DNA of 64,000 nt from assembly GCA_003248935.1 (NCBI GenBank), contig QFQF01000002.1, positions 1 to 64,000 on the forward strand, given 5' to 3'. A program made the translations under genes and the position numbers. The stretch comes from Sphingobium sp. (GTDB lineage Bacteria > Pseudomonadota > Alphaproteobacteria > Sphingomonadales > Sphingomonadaceae). The stretch's first letter is position 1, and each line of letters starts with the position of its first letter. The notes under the pieces are model-generated. The model ran no database searches. It was not told the origin of the DNA and saw nothing but the letters and a program-made list of their open reading frames with translations. Positions 24,295 through 31,911 of this stretch are shown here, one piece after another.

Positions 24295-24808
24295 TGGCCT
24301 GCTGCCGGTTTGGTGGACGCCGAGATAAGGTGTTTTCACCTATCGGAGAGCAGGATGCAGAGAAGGAAGTTCAGCCGTGAGTTCAAGCTTGAGGCGGTAA
24401 GGTTGGTCCGTGGGCGGGGTGTTGCTGTTGCGCAGACCGCCCGTGATCTGGATGTGCACGAGAATGTGCTGCATCACTCGGATCAGGGTAGCCAATATAC
24501 GAGCGAGCAGTTCCAGCGGCTCATGGCCGACAATGGCGTCACCCGCTCGATGAGCAGGTCCGGCAACTGCTGGGACAATGCCGCCATGGAAAGCTTCTTC
24601 TCATCCCTCAAGACCGAGCGGATCGGAAAGAAGGTCTACCGATCGAGAGCGCAGGCCAAAGCGGACGTGTTCGATTATATCGAATGCTTCTACAATCTGA
24701 CCCGCCGCCACTGGACCCTTGGCTATCTCAGCCCCATGGATTTCGAACGGGAAGCTGGTGTAGCCTGATTGAGCCTATCTTGGTGTCCGCCAAACCGGCA
24801 GCAGGCCA
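24295..24808 (+). mobile_element. Internally deleted IS3-family element with intact terminal repeats
   Basis: The ends are long inverted repeats of about 34 bp: left starts TGGCCTGCTGCCGGTTTGG (24295) and right is the complement of TGGCCTGCTGCCGGTTTGG (ending 24808), with a few mismatches further in. The element begins TG and ends CA as usual for IS3. Only 514 bp remain instead of the roughly 1.2-1.3 kb of a complete copy; the middle of the transposase is lost. Flanking bases (TCGC left, AGAT right) do not form a target duplication. It marks the visible limit between the mobile region and the chromosome. Confidence 0.85.
24355..24768 (+). pseudogene. OrfA-OrfB fusion remnant of an IS3-family transposase
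   Basis: An in-frame fusion of 137 residues. Residues 1-39 are the OrfA start with the helix-turn-helix (RRKFSREFKLEAVRLVRG … QTARDLDVHENVL). From residue 40 it is the C-terminal part of OrfB (HHSDQGSQYTSEQFQRLMA, then SGNCWDNAAMESFF and HWTLGYLSPMDFE). The second catalytic Asp (HSDQ) and the Glu (AAMES) remain, but the first Asp of the DDE triad and most of the catalytic core are deleted, so it cannot transpose by itself. It still encodes a DNA-binding N-terminus and could in principle interfere with a full-length relative. Confidence 0.85.
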
Positions 24809-24993
24809 AGATGACGCGCGCCCGCGCTAAACGTCCTGCGCGTTTCCCAGTTATGGGCCGGATGCCACGATACTCGCGCCGTACTCTTCGTCACAATCGT
24901 ACGCTGTTGGTCCGTGCGTTCGCGTTTTTACACAGCCTCGACCAATGACGGACACGTCTCCCCGTGCCGGGGAGGAATGTCCCCCCGCCAGCC

Positions 24994-26313
24994 CTATTCC
25001 GCCGGTTGCATGCCCGGATCGCGGAGGAGGCGGACGTTCTTGCCCGTGAGGGCGGCGAGCAGGCGGGGGAGGGGGGCGTTGCGGGCCATCCATGCGCTGT
25101 AGGTGCGGTAGGCGGGGTCGGCGGACAGGTGCGCTTCCTCCGTCCGGGCGCGCCAGTAATAGACGCCGCTGACGATCCCCAGCGTCGCGGTGTTGCGCGC
25201 GGCGTCGACCAGGTCGCCGCTCGCCGCCAGGAACGGGAGGGCGGACAGCCACCAGAACAGGTTCTTCGCCAGATAGGCCGGGTGCCGTGTCCAGCGATAG
25301 GGGCCGTGGGTCAATATGCCGCGGTTGGTGAGGTTGGAGAAGCGCAGGCCGAACGCCACCGTCGCCCAGGCATAGACGGCGGTCAGCGCGACCAGCGCCG
25401 CGCCGACGATCCACAGCAGCGCGGGATAGCCCGCGAGCCAGCGATCCCATTCCGCTCCGCCGCGATGATAGTCGAGCGGTCCGCCCGGCCCCATCAGCAC
25501 GAAGGGGGGATAGCAGATCAGCGCCGCGACCCATCCGGCGGTGAACGGATTGGCGCTGCGGATATGCGCGTCGAGCGGGCGCAGCGTCAGCATGTAGCCG
25601 ACGGTGGCGAACACCACATCGACAAGGAACATCGCCATGATCAGGAAGCCCGCGAGGCTGGCCGGACCGGCGATCACGTCCTCCGCCCGCCAGCGCACGA
25701 CATTGGCGAAGTTGCCCGGCACGATGGAGAGCATGAAGGCGAGGAAGAAGCCCTTGATCGCCCAGGCGCGCAGATGGTCGGCCATCGCGTCCCGGTCGGG
25801 CGTGCCCGCCGCGCCGCCGATCACCCACTGGCCGAAGGCATAGGCGCCATCGCGCCGGTCGACCAGATAGCGGTCGAGCCACAGCACATAGGGGATCGAG
25901 GCGGCCAGCAGCACCGGCGCGACCCAGCCCATCAGGCGCATGACGAGGCGATAGTCCCCCTCCCAGTACCAGCGGGCGAGGCAGTAGAGGACGGCGATGA
26001 CGCCCCAGGTCGCCCACAGGCCGGTGATCTTGACGAGGGCGATGTCGACGACATCCCGCCAGGGGCGGGGCGTGTCGGTCCAGTCGATGCCGGTCGTCGG
26101 GTTGCGGTGCACGCGGTCGACGCACAGCGACCAGAGCAGCATCGGCAGGGCGCAGGCGAGGACGGCGGTCAGGCCCGCATGCGGCCCGTCCATGCCGAAC
26201 CGCCAGGCGACGAGCGTCCACAGCACAAGGCCCGCGAGCCCGGCGAGGCCGACGCCATGGCCGACCGCCGATACGGGATGGGGATCGCCCAGCGCCGGAT
26301 GCACCCTCTTCAT
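24994..26313 (-). CDS. Isoprenylcysteine methyltransferase-like membrane protein
   Basis: A 439-residue integral membrane protein with about ten hydrophobic segments. The last third carries the ICMT/PEMT signature: THGPYRWTRHPAYLAKNLF followed by a hydrophobic helix and the RARTEEAHLSADPAYRTY segment, which together bind S-adenosylmethionine and the methyl acceptor. The N-terminal two thirds are extra membrane helices. The natural substrate is unknown. It is the first clearly chromosomal gene after the IS remnant, and its 3' end is 185 nt from that element. Confidence 0.75.
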   Translation of the reverse strand: MKRVHPALGDPHPVSAVGHGVGLAGLAGLVLWTLVAWRFGMDGPHAGLTAVLACALPMLLWSLCVDRVHRNPTTGIDWTDTPRPWRDVVDIALVKITGLWATWGVIAVLYCLARWYWEGDYRLVMRLMGWVAPVLLAASIPYVLWLDRYLVDRRDGAYAFGQWVIGGAAGTPDRDAMADHLRAWAIKGFFLAFMLSIVPGNFANVVRWRAEDVIAGPASLAGFLIMAMFLVDVVFATVGYMLTLRPLDAHIRSANPFTAGWVAALICYPPFVLMGPGGPLDYHRGGAEWDRWLAGYPALLWIVGAALVALTAVYAWATVAFGLRFSNLTNRGILTHGPYRWTRHPAYLAKNLFWWLSALPFLAASGDLVDAARNTATLGIVSGVYYWRARTEEAHLSADPAYRTYSAWMARNAPLPRLLAALTGKNVRLLRDPGMQPAE

Positions 26314-26385
26314 GCCGCCCGCGATTAGCCGAAAATGGTAATCAAGCCGTGAAGGCGGACACGGTCAGAACAGCAGATCCTGACC

Positions 26386-27075
26386 CTAGCCGCCGCCCAG
26401 CACGTTGATGGTGAAGGCGAGGATGCCGAGATTGAAAATGAAGGCGGCGAGGCAGTGGAAGATGACGATGCGCCGCACCGCCGCCGTCGTCACCTCCACA
26501 TCGGAGGTCTGGAACGTCATCCCCAGCGTGAAGGCGAAATAGATGAAGTCCCAGTAGCCCGGCTCCTTCGTATCCGGGAAGGCGATGCCGCCCCTGTCGC
26601 TGGCCCTGTCGCTGGCCCTGTCACCACCACCGCCATCGCCTTTTCCCCTGCCGCCGGGGGCGGGCATGTAGAAGATGTGCGCGTAATGCAGCGCATAGAC
26701 CATGTTGGAGAACAGCCAGGCGATCAGCAGCGTCGCGAGCAGCAACGCGATGGCGATCGCGTGGGGACCGCCGCGCACGGAGACTGCGAAGCCCACCGCC
26801 ACCAGCACCACGAGCATGACGATGCCGGTGATCAGCAGCATCCCCTCCCGGTTCGCGTCATTGCGGATCGCCTTGTCCCGCATCGCGCGGGCGTCGGCAT
26901 CCATCAGCGGCACGATGCTGAGGAGGAAGCCGATGGCGGCGATGTCGAAGCCCGCCATCGTCGCTTCATGCCAGGGCAGGCACAGTCCGAGCGGCGCGGC
27001 GAGCGCGAGCAGCAGCAGGAACATGCCGTACCGCCACGGGAAGATACGGAGCCTGCCTGTCGCGCGTATGCTCAT
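26386..27075 (-). CDS. DUF1345 integral membrane protein
   Basis: A 229-residue protein with about five membrane segments and the late DUF1345 signature (GYWDFIYFAFTLGMTFQTSDVEVT). The cellular role is unknown. Between segments three and four there is a low-complexity loop (GRGKGDGGGGDRASDRASDR) encoded by a 12-bp direct repeat at about 26,595-26,620. Lies just downstream of argG on the same strand, 45 nt apart. Confidence 0.8.
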   Translation of the reverse strand: MSIRATGRLRIFPWRYGMFLLLLALAAPLGLCLPWHEATMAGFDIAAIGFLLSIVPLMDADARAMRDKAIRNDANREGMLLITGIVMLVVLVAVGFAVSVRGGPHAIAIALLLATLLIAWLFSNMVYALHYAHIFYMPAPGGRGKGDGGGGDRASDRASDRGGIAFPDTKEPGYWDFIYFAFTLGMTFQTSDVEVTTAAVRRIVIFHCLAAFIFNLGILAFTINVLGGG

Positions 27076-27120
27076 GGCGCGACTAGGCGCCCAAACCGCG
27101 CCGCGCGCAAGAGGGTTCGA

Positions 27121-28338
27121 TCAGCGGTCGCGCCGTCCGAGCAGGCGCAGGCGCAGCGCGTTCAGCTTGATGAAGCCCGCCGCGTCCCGCTGGTCGTAGG
27201 CGCCCGCATCATCCTCGAACGTGACGACCTTCTCGCTGTAGAGCGTGAAGGGCGACTTGCGGCCGACGACATAGACGCCGCCCTTGTAAAGCTTCAGGCG
27301 GACGGTGCCGGTCACCTTTTCCTGGCTGTGGTCGATTGCGGCCTGAAGCATCTCGCGCTCCGGCGAGAACCAGAAGCCGTTATAGATGAGCTCGGCATAT
27401 TTCGGCGCCAGTTCATCCTTCAGGTGCGCCGCGCCGCGGTCGAGCGTGATCTGCTCGATGCCGCGATGGGCGAGGTGATAGATGGTTCCGCCCGGCGTTT
27501 CGTACATACCGCGCGACTTCATGCCGACGAAGCGGTTCTCGACCAGGTCGAGGCGGCCGATGCCGTGCTTGCGGCCATAATCGTTCAGGGTTTCGAGCAG
27601 GGTCGCGGGCGACATCGCCTGACCGTTGATGGCGACGCCGTCGCCCTTCTCGAAATCGACGGTGATATATTCCGGCGCGTCGGGCGCGTCCTCCGGGTTC
27701 ACGGTGCGCGAATAGACGAAGTCGGGCACCTCCTCCCACGGATCCTCCAGCACCTTCCCCTCGGACGAAGTGTGCAGCATGTTCGCGTCGGTGGAGAAGG
27801 GCGCCTCGCCCCGCTTGTCGCGGGGGATCGGGATCTGGTGCTTCTCGGCGAACTCGATCAGCTTCGTGCGGCTGGCGAGATCCCATTCGCGCCAGGGCGC
27901 GATCACCTTGATGTCCGGGTTCAGCGCGTAATAGCCAAGCTCGAAGCGGACCTGGTCGTTGCCCTTGCCGGTCGCGCCATGGCTGACGGCGTCGGCGCCG
28001 ACGAGTTTCGCGATCTCCATCTGGCGCTTGGCGATCAGCGGCCGGGCGATCGACGTGCCGAGCAGGTAGAGCCCCTCGTAGAGCGCATTGGCGCGCATCA
28101 TCGGGAAGACATATTCGCTGACGAATTCCTCGCGCAGGTCGTCGATGAAGATATGCTCTTCCTTGACGCCCATCAGGCGCGCCTTGGCCCGCGCGGGCTC
28201 CAGCTCTTCGCCCTGGCCGAGGTCGGCGGTGAAGGTCACCACCTCGCACTGATAGGTCTGTTGCAGCCACTTCAGGATGACGCTGGTGTCGAGGCCGCCG
28301 GAGAAGGCGAGGACGATACGGTCGATCTTGTCGGACAT
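27121..28338 (-). CDS. argG: Argininosuccinate synthase
   Basis: A 405-residue enzyme joining citrulline and aspartate with ATP in arginine biosynthesis. The ATP pyrophosphatase P-loop is visible as VLAFSGGLDTSVILKWL near the N-terminus, followed by EVVTFTADLGQGEE. The citrulline/aspartate-binding blocks SHGATGKGNDQVRFELGYYAL and TPGGTIYHLAHRGIEQ are present. Length and both ends match the family. It has its own upstream region facing the sulfotransferase gene. Confidence 0.97.
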   Translation of the reverse strand: MSDKIDRIVLAFSGGLDTSVILKWLQQTYQCEVVTFTADLGQGEELEPARAKARLMGVKEEHIFIDDLREEFVSEYVFPMMRANALYEGLYLLGTSIARPLIAKRQMEIAKLVGADAVSHGATGKGNDQVRFELGYYALNPDIKVIAPWREWDLASRTKLIEFAEKHQIPIPRDKRGEAPFSTDANMLHTSSEGKVLEDPWEEVPDFVYSRTVNPEDAPDAPEYITVDFEKGDGVAINGQAMSPATLLETLNDYGRKHGIGRLDLVENRFVGMKSRGMYETPGGTIYHLAHRGIEQITLDRGAAHLKDELAPKYAELIYNGFWFSPEREMLQAAIDHSQEKVTGTVRLKLYKGGVYVVGRKSPFTLYSEKVVTFEDDAGAYDQRDAAGFIKLNALRLRLLGRRDR

Positions 28339-28447
28339 GAGCTGCGCTGTTCCCTGTCTGCGCCTGGGCGGCGGTGAATGAGCGCGCCCCTAACAGGCGA
28401 CGCGGCCAAGCACAATTGCGGAAAGGCGTATCGGGAACGCCGGGCGT

Positions 28448-29212
28448 TCAGGCAGCAGCGGACCGCCGGCCGACGGGGGCCGTGCGGGCCGCGCGCAGCC
28501 CGGCGATCAGGCGCAGGTCGTCGGCGTAGAGGGCGGACAGCGCGTCGATCTGTCGTGCGTTCAGCAGCGGCTTGCGTGCCGCGCCGCGATTGAGGTGGGG
28601 AAAGGCGACGCCGCGCAGCAGCGGCGTCATCTCGCCCAGCCGGTCCATCTCGTCGATCAGGAACAGCCGGTCGACGGCGACCCGGCCGACGGCGTCCGTC
28701 ACATACCAGCTTTGCGGGCGGAAGATGTGGTCGACGGCATAGATGTCCGGCGCGCCGCGCAGATGGTCGATGGCGTCGTCGATCGAGCGGAACGCCCGAT
28801 AGGCGTCGCGGAACGGCAAAGCGATGCTGTTGTGGGCACTGCCCCCGGCGCGGGCATAGGCATAGGCCGACAGGAAGCGGTCGACCGGATCGCGCAGGAT
28901 GGCGAAGGTCGGCAGGCGGCCGGGAATGTCCGGCGCGACCCGCTGGTAATAGCGGATCGTCGCATGCTTGATCTGGCGGCCGTACAGTTCCTCGCTGACC
29001 GACATGCCCGCATTCTTGGGGACATGGATGAAGAGCGCGCCCGCCGCCCGGATGCTGCGCAGCCGCGCCCGCCGCTTGCCGCCCAGCCAGGGACGGACGC
29101 CCAGCTCGCACAGCCGTTCGGGAATGTCGCTGAGCAACCGCACGCCGAAGAGGCTGGCAAGGTGACGCCGCGCGCCATAGGGGCGACGGACCGGGGGATC
29201 GATATGCTCCAT
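28448..29212 (-). CDS. Sulfotransferase family protein
   Basis: A 254-residue cytoplasmic protein of the sulfotransferase family. The 5'-phosphosulfate loop is LFIHVPKNAGMSVSEELYG, and the 3'-phosphate motif is FAILRDPVDRFLSAYAYARA, both for binding PAPS. This sub-type resembles enzymes that sulfate surface carbohydrates, but the acceptor is not evident. It stands alone upstream of argG on the same strand, 109 nt away. Confidence 0.75.
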   Translation of the reverse strand: MEHIDPPVRRPYGARRHLASLFGVRLLSDIPERLCELGVRPWLGGKRRARLRSIRAAGALFIHVPKNAGMSVSEELYGRQIKHATIRYYQRVAPDIPGRLPTFAILRDPVDRFLSAYAYARAGGSAHNSIALPFRDAYRAFRSIDDAIDHLRGAPDIYAVDHIFRPQSWYVTDAVGRVAVDRLFLIDEMDRLGEMTPLLRGVAFPHLNRGAARKPLLNARQIDALSALYADDLRLIAGLRAARTAPVGRRSAAA

Positions 29213-29320
29213 CGGGCCGGCATAGAGGCGCCGCGTATCCGCGGAATGTCGGTATGTGTCAGAGTGTATGCAGCGGCGGGCGGCTCTGAAACATCCGTGA
29301 CATGCGCGACAGGCCGGTGG

Positions 29321-29478
29321 TCAGCCGATCGCGGCCAGCCGGTCGCGGATGTGGCGAAGGTCGGCGACCAAGCGGGCATGTTCGCCCGCCTGATCCTCCC
29401 GCACGCGCAGCAGGATGCGTCATATTTCGCGGCGTCCGCGACGATCGAGAGCTTTTCGGGAATGTCGAGCCGGGTCAT
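29321..29478 (-). pseudogene. Frameshifted small gene, start like a radical SAM DNA-repair protein
   Basis: From ATG 29478 one frame reads MTRLDIPEKLSIVADAAKYD followed by ASC, close to the first residues of the 'putative DNA modification/repair radical SAM' family (…KLxILADAAKYDASC). At about 29410 coherence moves to another frame, which runs LRVREDQAGEHARLVADLRH then IRDRLAAIG and TGA at 29321. Either a small gene with one frameshift, or two fused fragments. No radical SAM CxxxCxxC cluster follows, so no functional enzyme is present. The rest of 29213-29512 shows nothing else. Confidence 0.35.
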
Positions 29479-29512
29479 GGGAACATCATGCCCCGACTGT
29501 CCATAACCTCGA

Positions 29513-30088
29513 TCAGACCCAGCCTTGCAGTCCGGCCAGCATCCAGAGGCCGAGGAGCAGGAACAGCAGCGCCGCGCCAACCTGAAGCGCGCGCATCGGC
29601 ACGCGCTTCGCCAGCGCCTCGCCGAAGATCACGGCGGGCACGTTCGCGATCATCATGCCGAGCGTGGTGCCGGCGGTGACGGCGAATATATTTTCGAACC
29701 GGGCGCCGAGCGCGACGGTCGCAACCTGCGTCTTGTCGCCCATCTCGACCAGGAAGAAGGCGACGAGCGTGGTCACGAACACGCCCGCCTTCGACGGGGC
29801 CTTAAGCGGCGCATCCTCGTCGATCGAGTCGGGGATCAGCGTCCAGACCGCCATCGCGACGAAGCTGAACGCCACGGCATAGCGGAACCATGCGCTCTGG
29901 AGGAGGCCCGCCACCTCATGCCCGACCAGCGCGGCGAGGAAATGATTGGCGAGCGTGGCGACGAGGATGCCCATGATGATCGGCACCGGCTTCCGGAAGC
30001 GGGTGGCGAGCAGTATGGCCAGAAGCTGCGTCTTGTCGCCCATTTCGGCGAGCGCGACCAGAGCGGTCGAGGTGAGGAAAGCTTCCAT
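29513..30088 (-). CDS. UPF0016/GDT1-family manganese exporter
   Basis: A 191-residue membrane protein with six hydrophobic segments in two homologous halves, each containing the family motif E-x-G-D-K-T (LAEMGDKTQLLAILLATRF and LVEMGDKTQVATVALGARF). Members export Mn2+ (MneA-type in bacteria, TMEM165/Gdt1 in eukaryotes). ATG 30088 is chosen because the first helix begins immediately after it; the longer frame covers the upstream riboswitch. The manganese-sensing yybP-ykoY element upstream strongly supports the substrate. Confidence 0.9.
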   Translation of the reverse strand: MEAFLTSTALVALAEMGDKTQLLAILLATRFRKPVPIIMGILVATLANHFLAALVGHEVAGLLQSAWFRYAVAFSFVAMAVWTLIPDSIDEDAPLKAPSKAGVFVTTLVAFFLVEMGDKTQVATVALGARFENIFAVTAGTTLGMMIANVPAVIFGEALAKRVPMRALQVGAALLFLLLGLWMLAGLQGWV

Positions 30089-30154
30089 GATCGTTCCTGG
30101 GCCGGGCGGGACAGAAGACACAATGCCACCGCGCGCACCCGCCCGGCCGGACAG

Positions 30155-30283
30155 GATGCCGCGATGCCATTGGTCTCGCCCGATGCGGAGCGTCTGCTCC
30201 GCCTCCCATACGCCATGGCCTCTCGGCCAAATATGTTGACGCATGGCCCGCGCGTGCGCGGCTGGCTACTCCCCAGATGACGC
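30155..30283 (-). ncRNA. yybP-ykoY manganese riboswitch
   Basis: Read on the minus strand, the leader of the UPF0016 gene contains the conserved blocks of the yybP-ykoY RNA in order: GGGGAGTAGCC near 30276, GCGTCAACAT near 30245, a GGCCGAGAGGCC hairpin, then GGGCGAGACC near 30175. These form the Mn2+-binding four-way junction. Binding of Mn2+ would raise expression of the exporter gene, whose ATG lies about 70 nt downstream. Exact ends need a covariance-model alignment. Confidence 0.85.
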
Positions 30284-30322
30284 GAAGACCCTAGGCGAAG
30301 CGGCGCCGAAGCACAAGCAGGG

Positions 30323-30895
30323 TCAGCCGAGAATGGCGCGCAGGGCGGGGAGCGACATGCGCGCGACGGCCAGCAGCCGTTCCTCGGGCCACCCCTCCCG
30401 CGCGGCGGCGGAGAGGCCGCTGGTGGCGACGGAGAAGTGGTCGGCCGCAAGGTCCGCGGCATCGGGGCGGCTGGCCGCCACATAGTCGCGGACGTGGGCG
30501 CGGGCCGCCGCCTTGATCGATCGGGCGGCGGCGGTCACGTCCGCGTCGTCGTTGCTGCGCGCGGCCTCTATCACCAGACAGCCGAGCGCATGCGGATCGG
30601 CGACGTAGACCCGCGCGGCGGCTTCCAGCAGTTCGCCGAGCGCCTCGGCCGGGTCGCGGCCGGGACGGAGGATCGCATCGACCGGCAAGGCGTTCCGCGT
30701 GTAGCGGGTCATCACCTGTTCGAACAACGCCGCCTTGCTGCCGAACGCGGCGTAGAAGCTGGGCGGCTTGATGCCGAGCGCGTCGGTGAGGGCGGCGACG
30801 CCGAGCGCGCCATAGCCACGTTCATGGAACAGCGCCTGCGCCGTGTCGAGCGCGGCCTCCACATCGAATGCGCGCGGGCGCCCCCGGGCCTTCAT
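30323..30895 (-). CDS. bdcR: TetR-family repressor BdcR-like
   Basis: A 190-residue TetR regulator. The HTH region is VAALTDALGIKPPSFYAAFG, nearly the pattern of E. coli BdcR (…TDYLGINPPSLYAAFGSK…), and the C-terminal segment TSGLSAAAREGW also matches. It is transcribed away from bdcA across a short shared promoter region that contains two inverted copies of a 14-bp sequence, so it probably represses both genes. The start at 30895 (MKARGRPRAFD) is chosen because the family begins with this basic stretch and the operator lies immediately upstream. Confidence 0.82.
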   Translation of the reverse strand: MKARGRPRAFDVEAALDTAQALFHERGYGALGVAALTDALGIKPPSFYAAFGSKAALFEQVMTRYTRNALPVDAILRPGRDPAEALGELLEAAARVYVADPHALGCLVIEAARSNDDADVTAAARSIKAAARAHVRDYVAASRPDAADLAADHFSVATSGLSAAAREGWPEERLLAVARMSLPALRAILG

Positions 30896-30901
30896 GTGTT
30901 T

Positions 30902-30964
30902 TGTAGTGGTCACTAAGATAATCCTTGACGATCCCGACATGCCACATATATAGCGACCACTACA
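30902..30964. promoter_or_regulatory. Paired operators between bdcR and bdcA
   Basis: TGTAGTGGTCACTA at 30902-30915 recurs in inverted orientation as TAGCGACCACTACA at 30951-30964 (13 of 14 bases identical after complementing). Each copy is itself nearly palindromic, as expected for a TetR dimer site. They lie directly next to the bdcR start and about 50 nt before bdcA, and a probable promoter region is enclosed between them. Confidence 0.75.
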
Positions 30965-31013
30965 TAATTAACAACATCGTTCCCGCTTCTCTCTTCGTCA
31001 GAAAGGTCTGGTC

Positions 31014-31724
31014 ATGGCACAGGATACACGCAAGGTTCTCGTCATCGGCGGCAGCCGGGGCATCGGCGCGGCAATCGTCCGCCGCTTCACACGCGACGGC
31101 GCCGCCGTCAGCTTCACCTATGCAGGCTCGGCCGAGGCGGCCGGAGCGCTGGCGAGCGAGAGCGGCGCCACTGCGATCCGGTCCGACGCGTCGGTGCGCG
31201 CGGAGCTGATCGATGTGGTGAAGGCGCAGGGGGTGCTCGACGTGCTGGTCGTCAATGCGGGCACGCTGGTGCTGGGCGATCCGCTGGAGACCGACCCGGA
31301 CGCGGTGGACCGGATGATCGACATCAATGTCCGCGCGCCCTATCACGCGGCGGTCGAGGCCGCGCGGCAGATGCCCGAGGGCGGGCGCATCGTCGCCATC
31401 GGATCGGTCAACGGCGACCGCATGCCCTTTGCCGGGGGCGCGGCCTATGCGCTCACCAAGTCGGCGCTCCAGGGCATGGCCCGCGGCCTGGCCCGTGATT
31501 TCGGCCCGCGCGGCATCACCGTAAACATCGTCCAGCCCGGCCCGACCGACACGGACATGAACCCGGCCGAGGGGCCGATGGCGAGCATGATGCACGACTT
31601 CATGGCGATCAGGCGCCATGCGACGGGCGAGGAGGTCGCGGGACTGGTGGCCTATCTGGCCGGGCCGGAGGCGGGCATCATCACCGGCGCGATGCACACG
31701 ATCGACGGCGGCTTCGGGGCCTGA
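31014..31724 (+). CDS. bdcA: SDR-family BdcA-like c-di-GMP-binding protein
   Basis: A 236-residue short-chain dehydrogenase fold with the nucleotide loop VIGGSRGIGAAIVRRF, NAG motif (VVNAGTLV), and the Ser-Tyr-Lys triad (GSVNGD…AAYALTKSAL). Much of the chain is very close to E. coli BdcA (PYHAAVEAARQMPEGGRI, GMARGLARDFGPRGIT, GAMHTIDGGFGA). E. coli BdcA is reported to bind c-di-GMP and promote biofilm dispersal, and may also act as a reductase. The divergent TetR partner supports orthology. Its enzymatic substrate here is unknown. Confidence 0.85.
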   Translation: MAQDTRKVLVIGGSRGIGAAIVRRFTRDGAAVSFTYAGSAEAAGALASESGATAIRSDASVRAELIDVVKAQGVLDVLVVNAGTLVLGDPLETDPDAVDRMIDINVRAPYHAAVEAARQMPEGGRIVAIGSVNGDRMPFAGGAAYALTKSALQGMARGLARDFGPRGITVNIVQPGPTDTDMNPAEGPMASMMHDFMAIRRHATGEEVAGLVAYLAGPEAGIITGAMHTIDGGFGA

Positions 31725-31773
31725 TCGAGCACCGGGCCGGGCGCTTGCCCAGCGCGCATGAATCATCCCCCAT

Positions 31774-31803
31774 GGGCGCGATTTCCTTTGGTTAATCGCG
31801 CCC
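31774..31803. other. Perfect 10-bp hairpin downstream of bdcA
   Basis: GGGCGCGATT (31774-31783) and AATCGCGCCC (31794-31803) form a perfect stem with a 10-nt loop. No T-run follows, so it could be a Rho-independent-like end for bdcA, or an operator or processing site ahead of the DUF3011 gene. Confidence 0.4.
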
Positions 31804-31911
31804 GGGCGGCTATTCCCGTGACAGGGTCGAAACGATGTGCCGGCACCTGCCAGAGAGCGGAACGGCCATCCTGTCCGGCGGGGGAAACCCCGCCTCATCT
31901 GGGGAACAGGG

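Noticed and set aside
24957..24973. CTCCCCG/CGGGGAG hairpin downstream of the ICMT-like gene
   Set aside because: Short stem without a T-run on either strand; position fits a terminator but evidence is too weak to list.
24964..28377. Long plus-strand frames across the ICMT, DUF1345 and argG genes
   Set aside because: Mirror frames of three conserved minus-strand genes; no motifs and biased amino-acid use.
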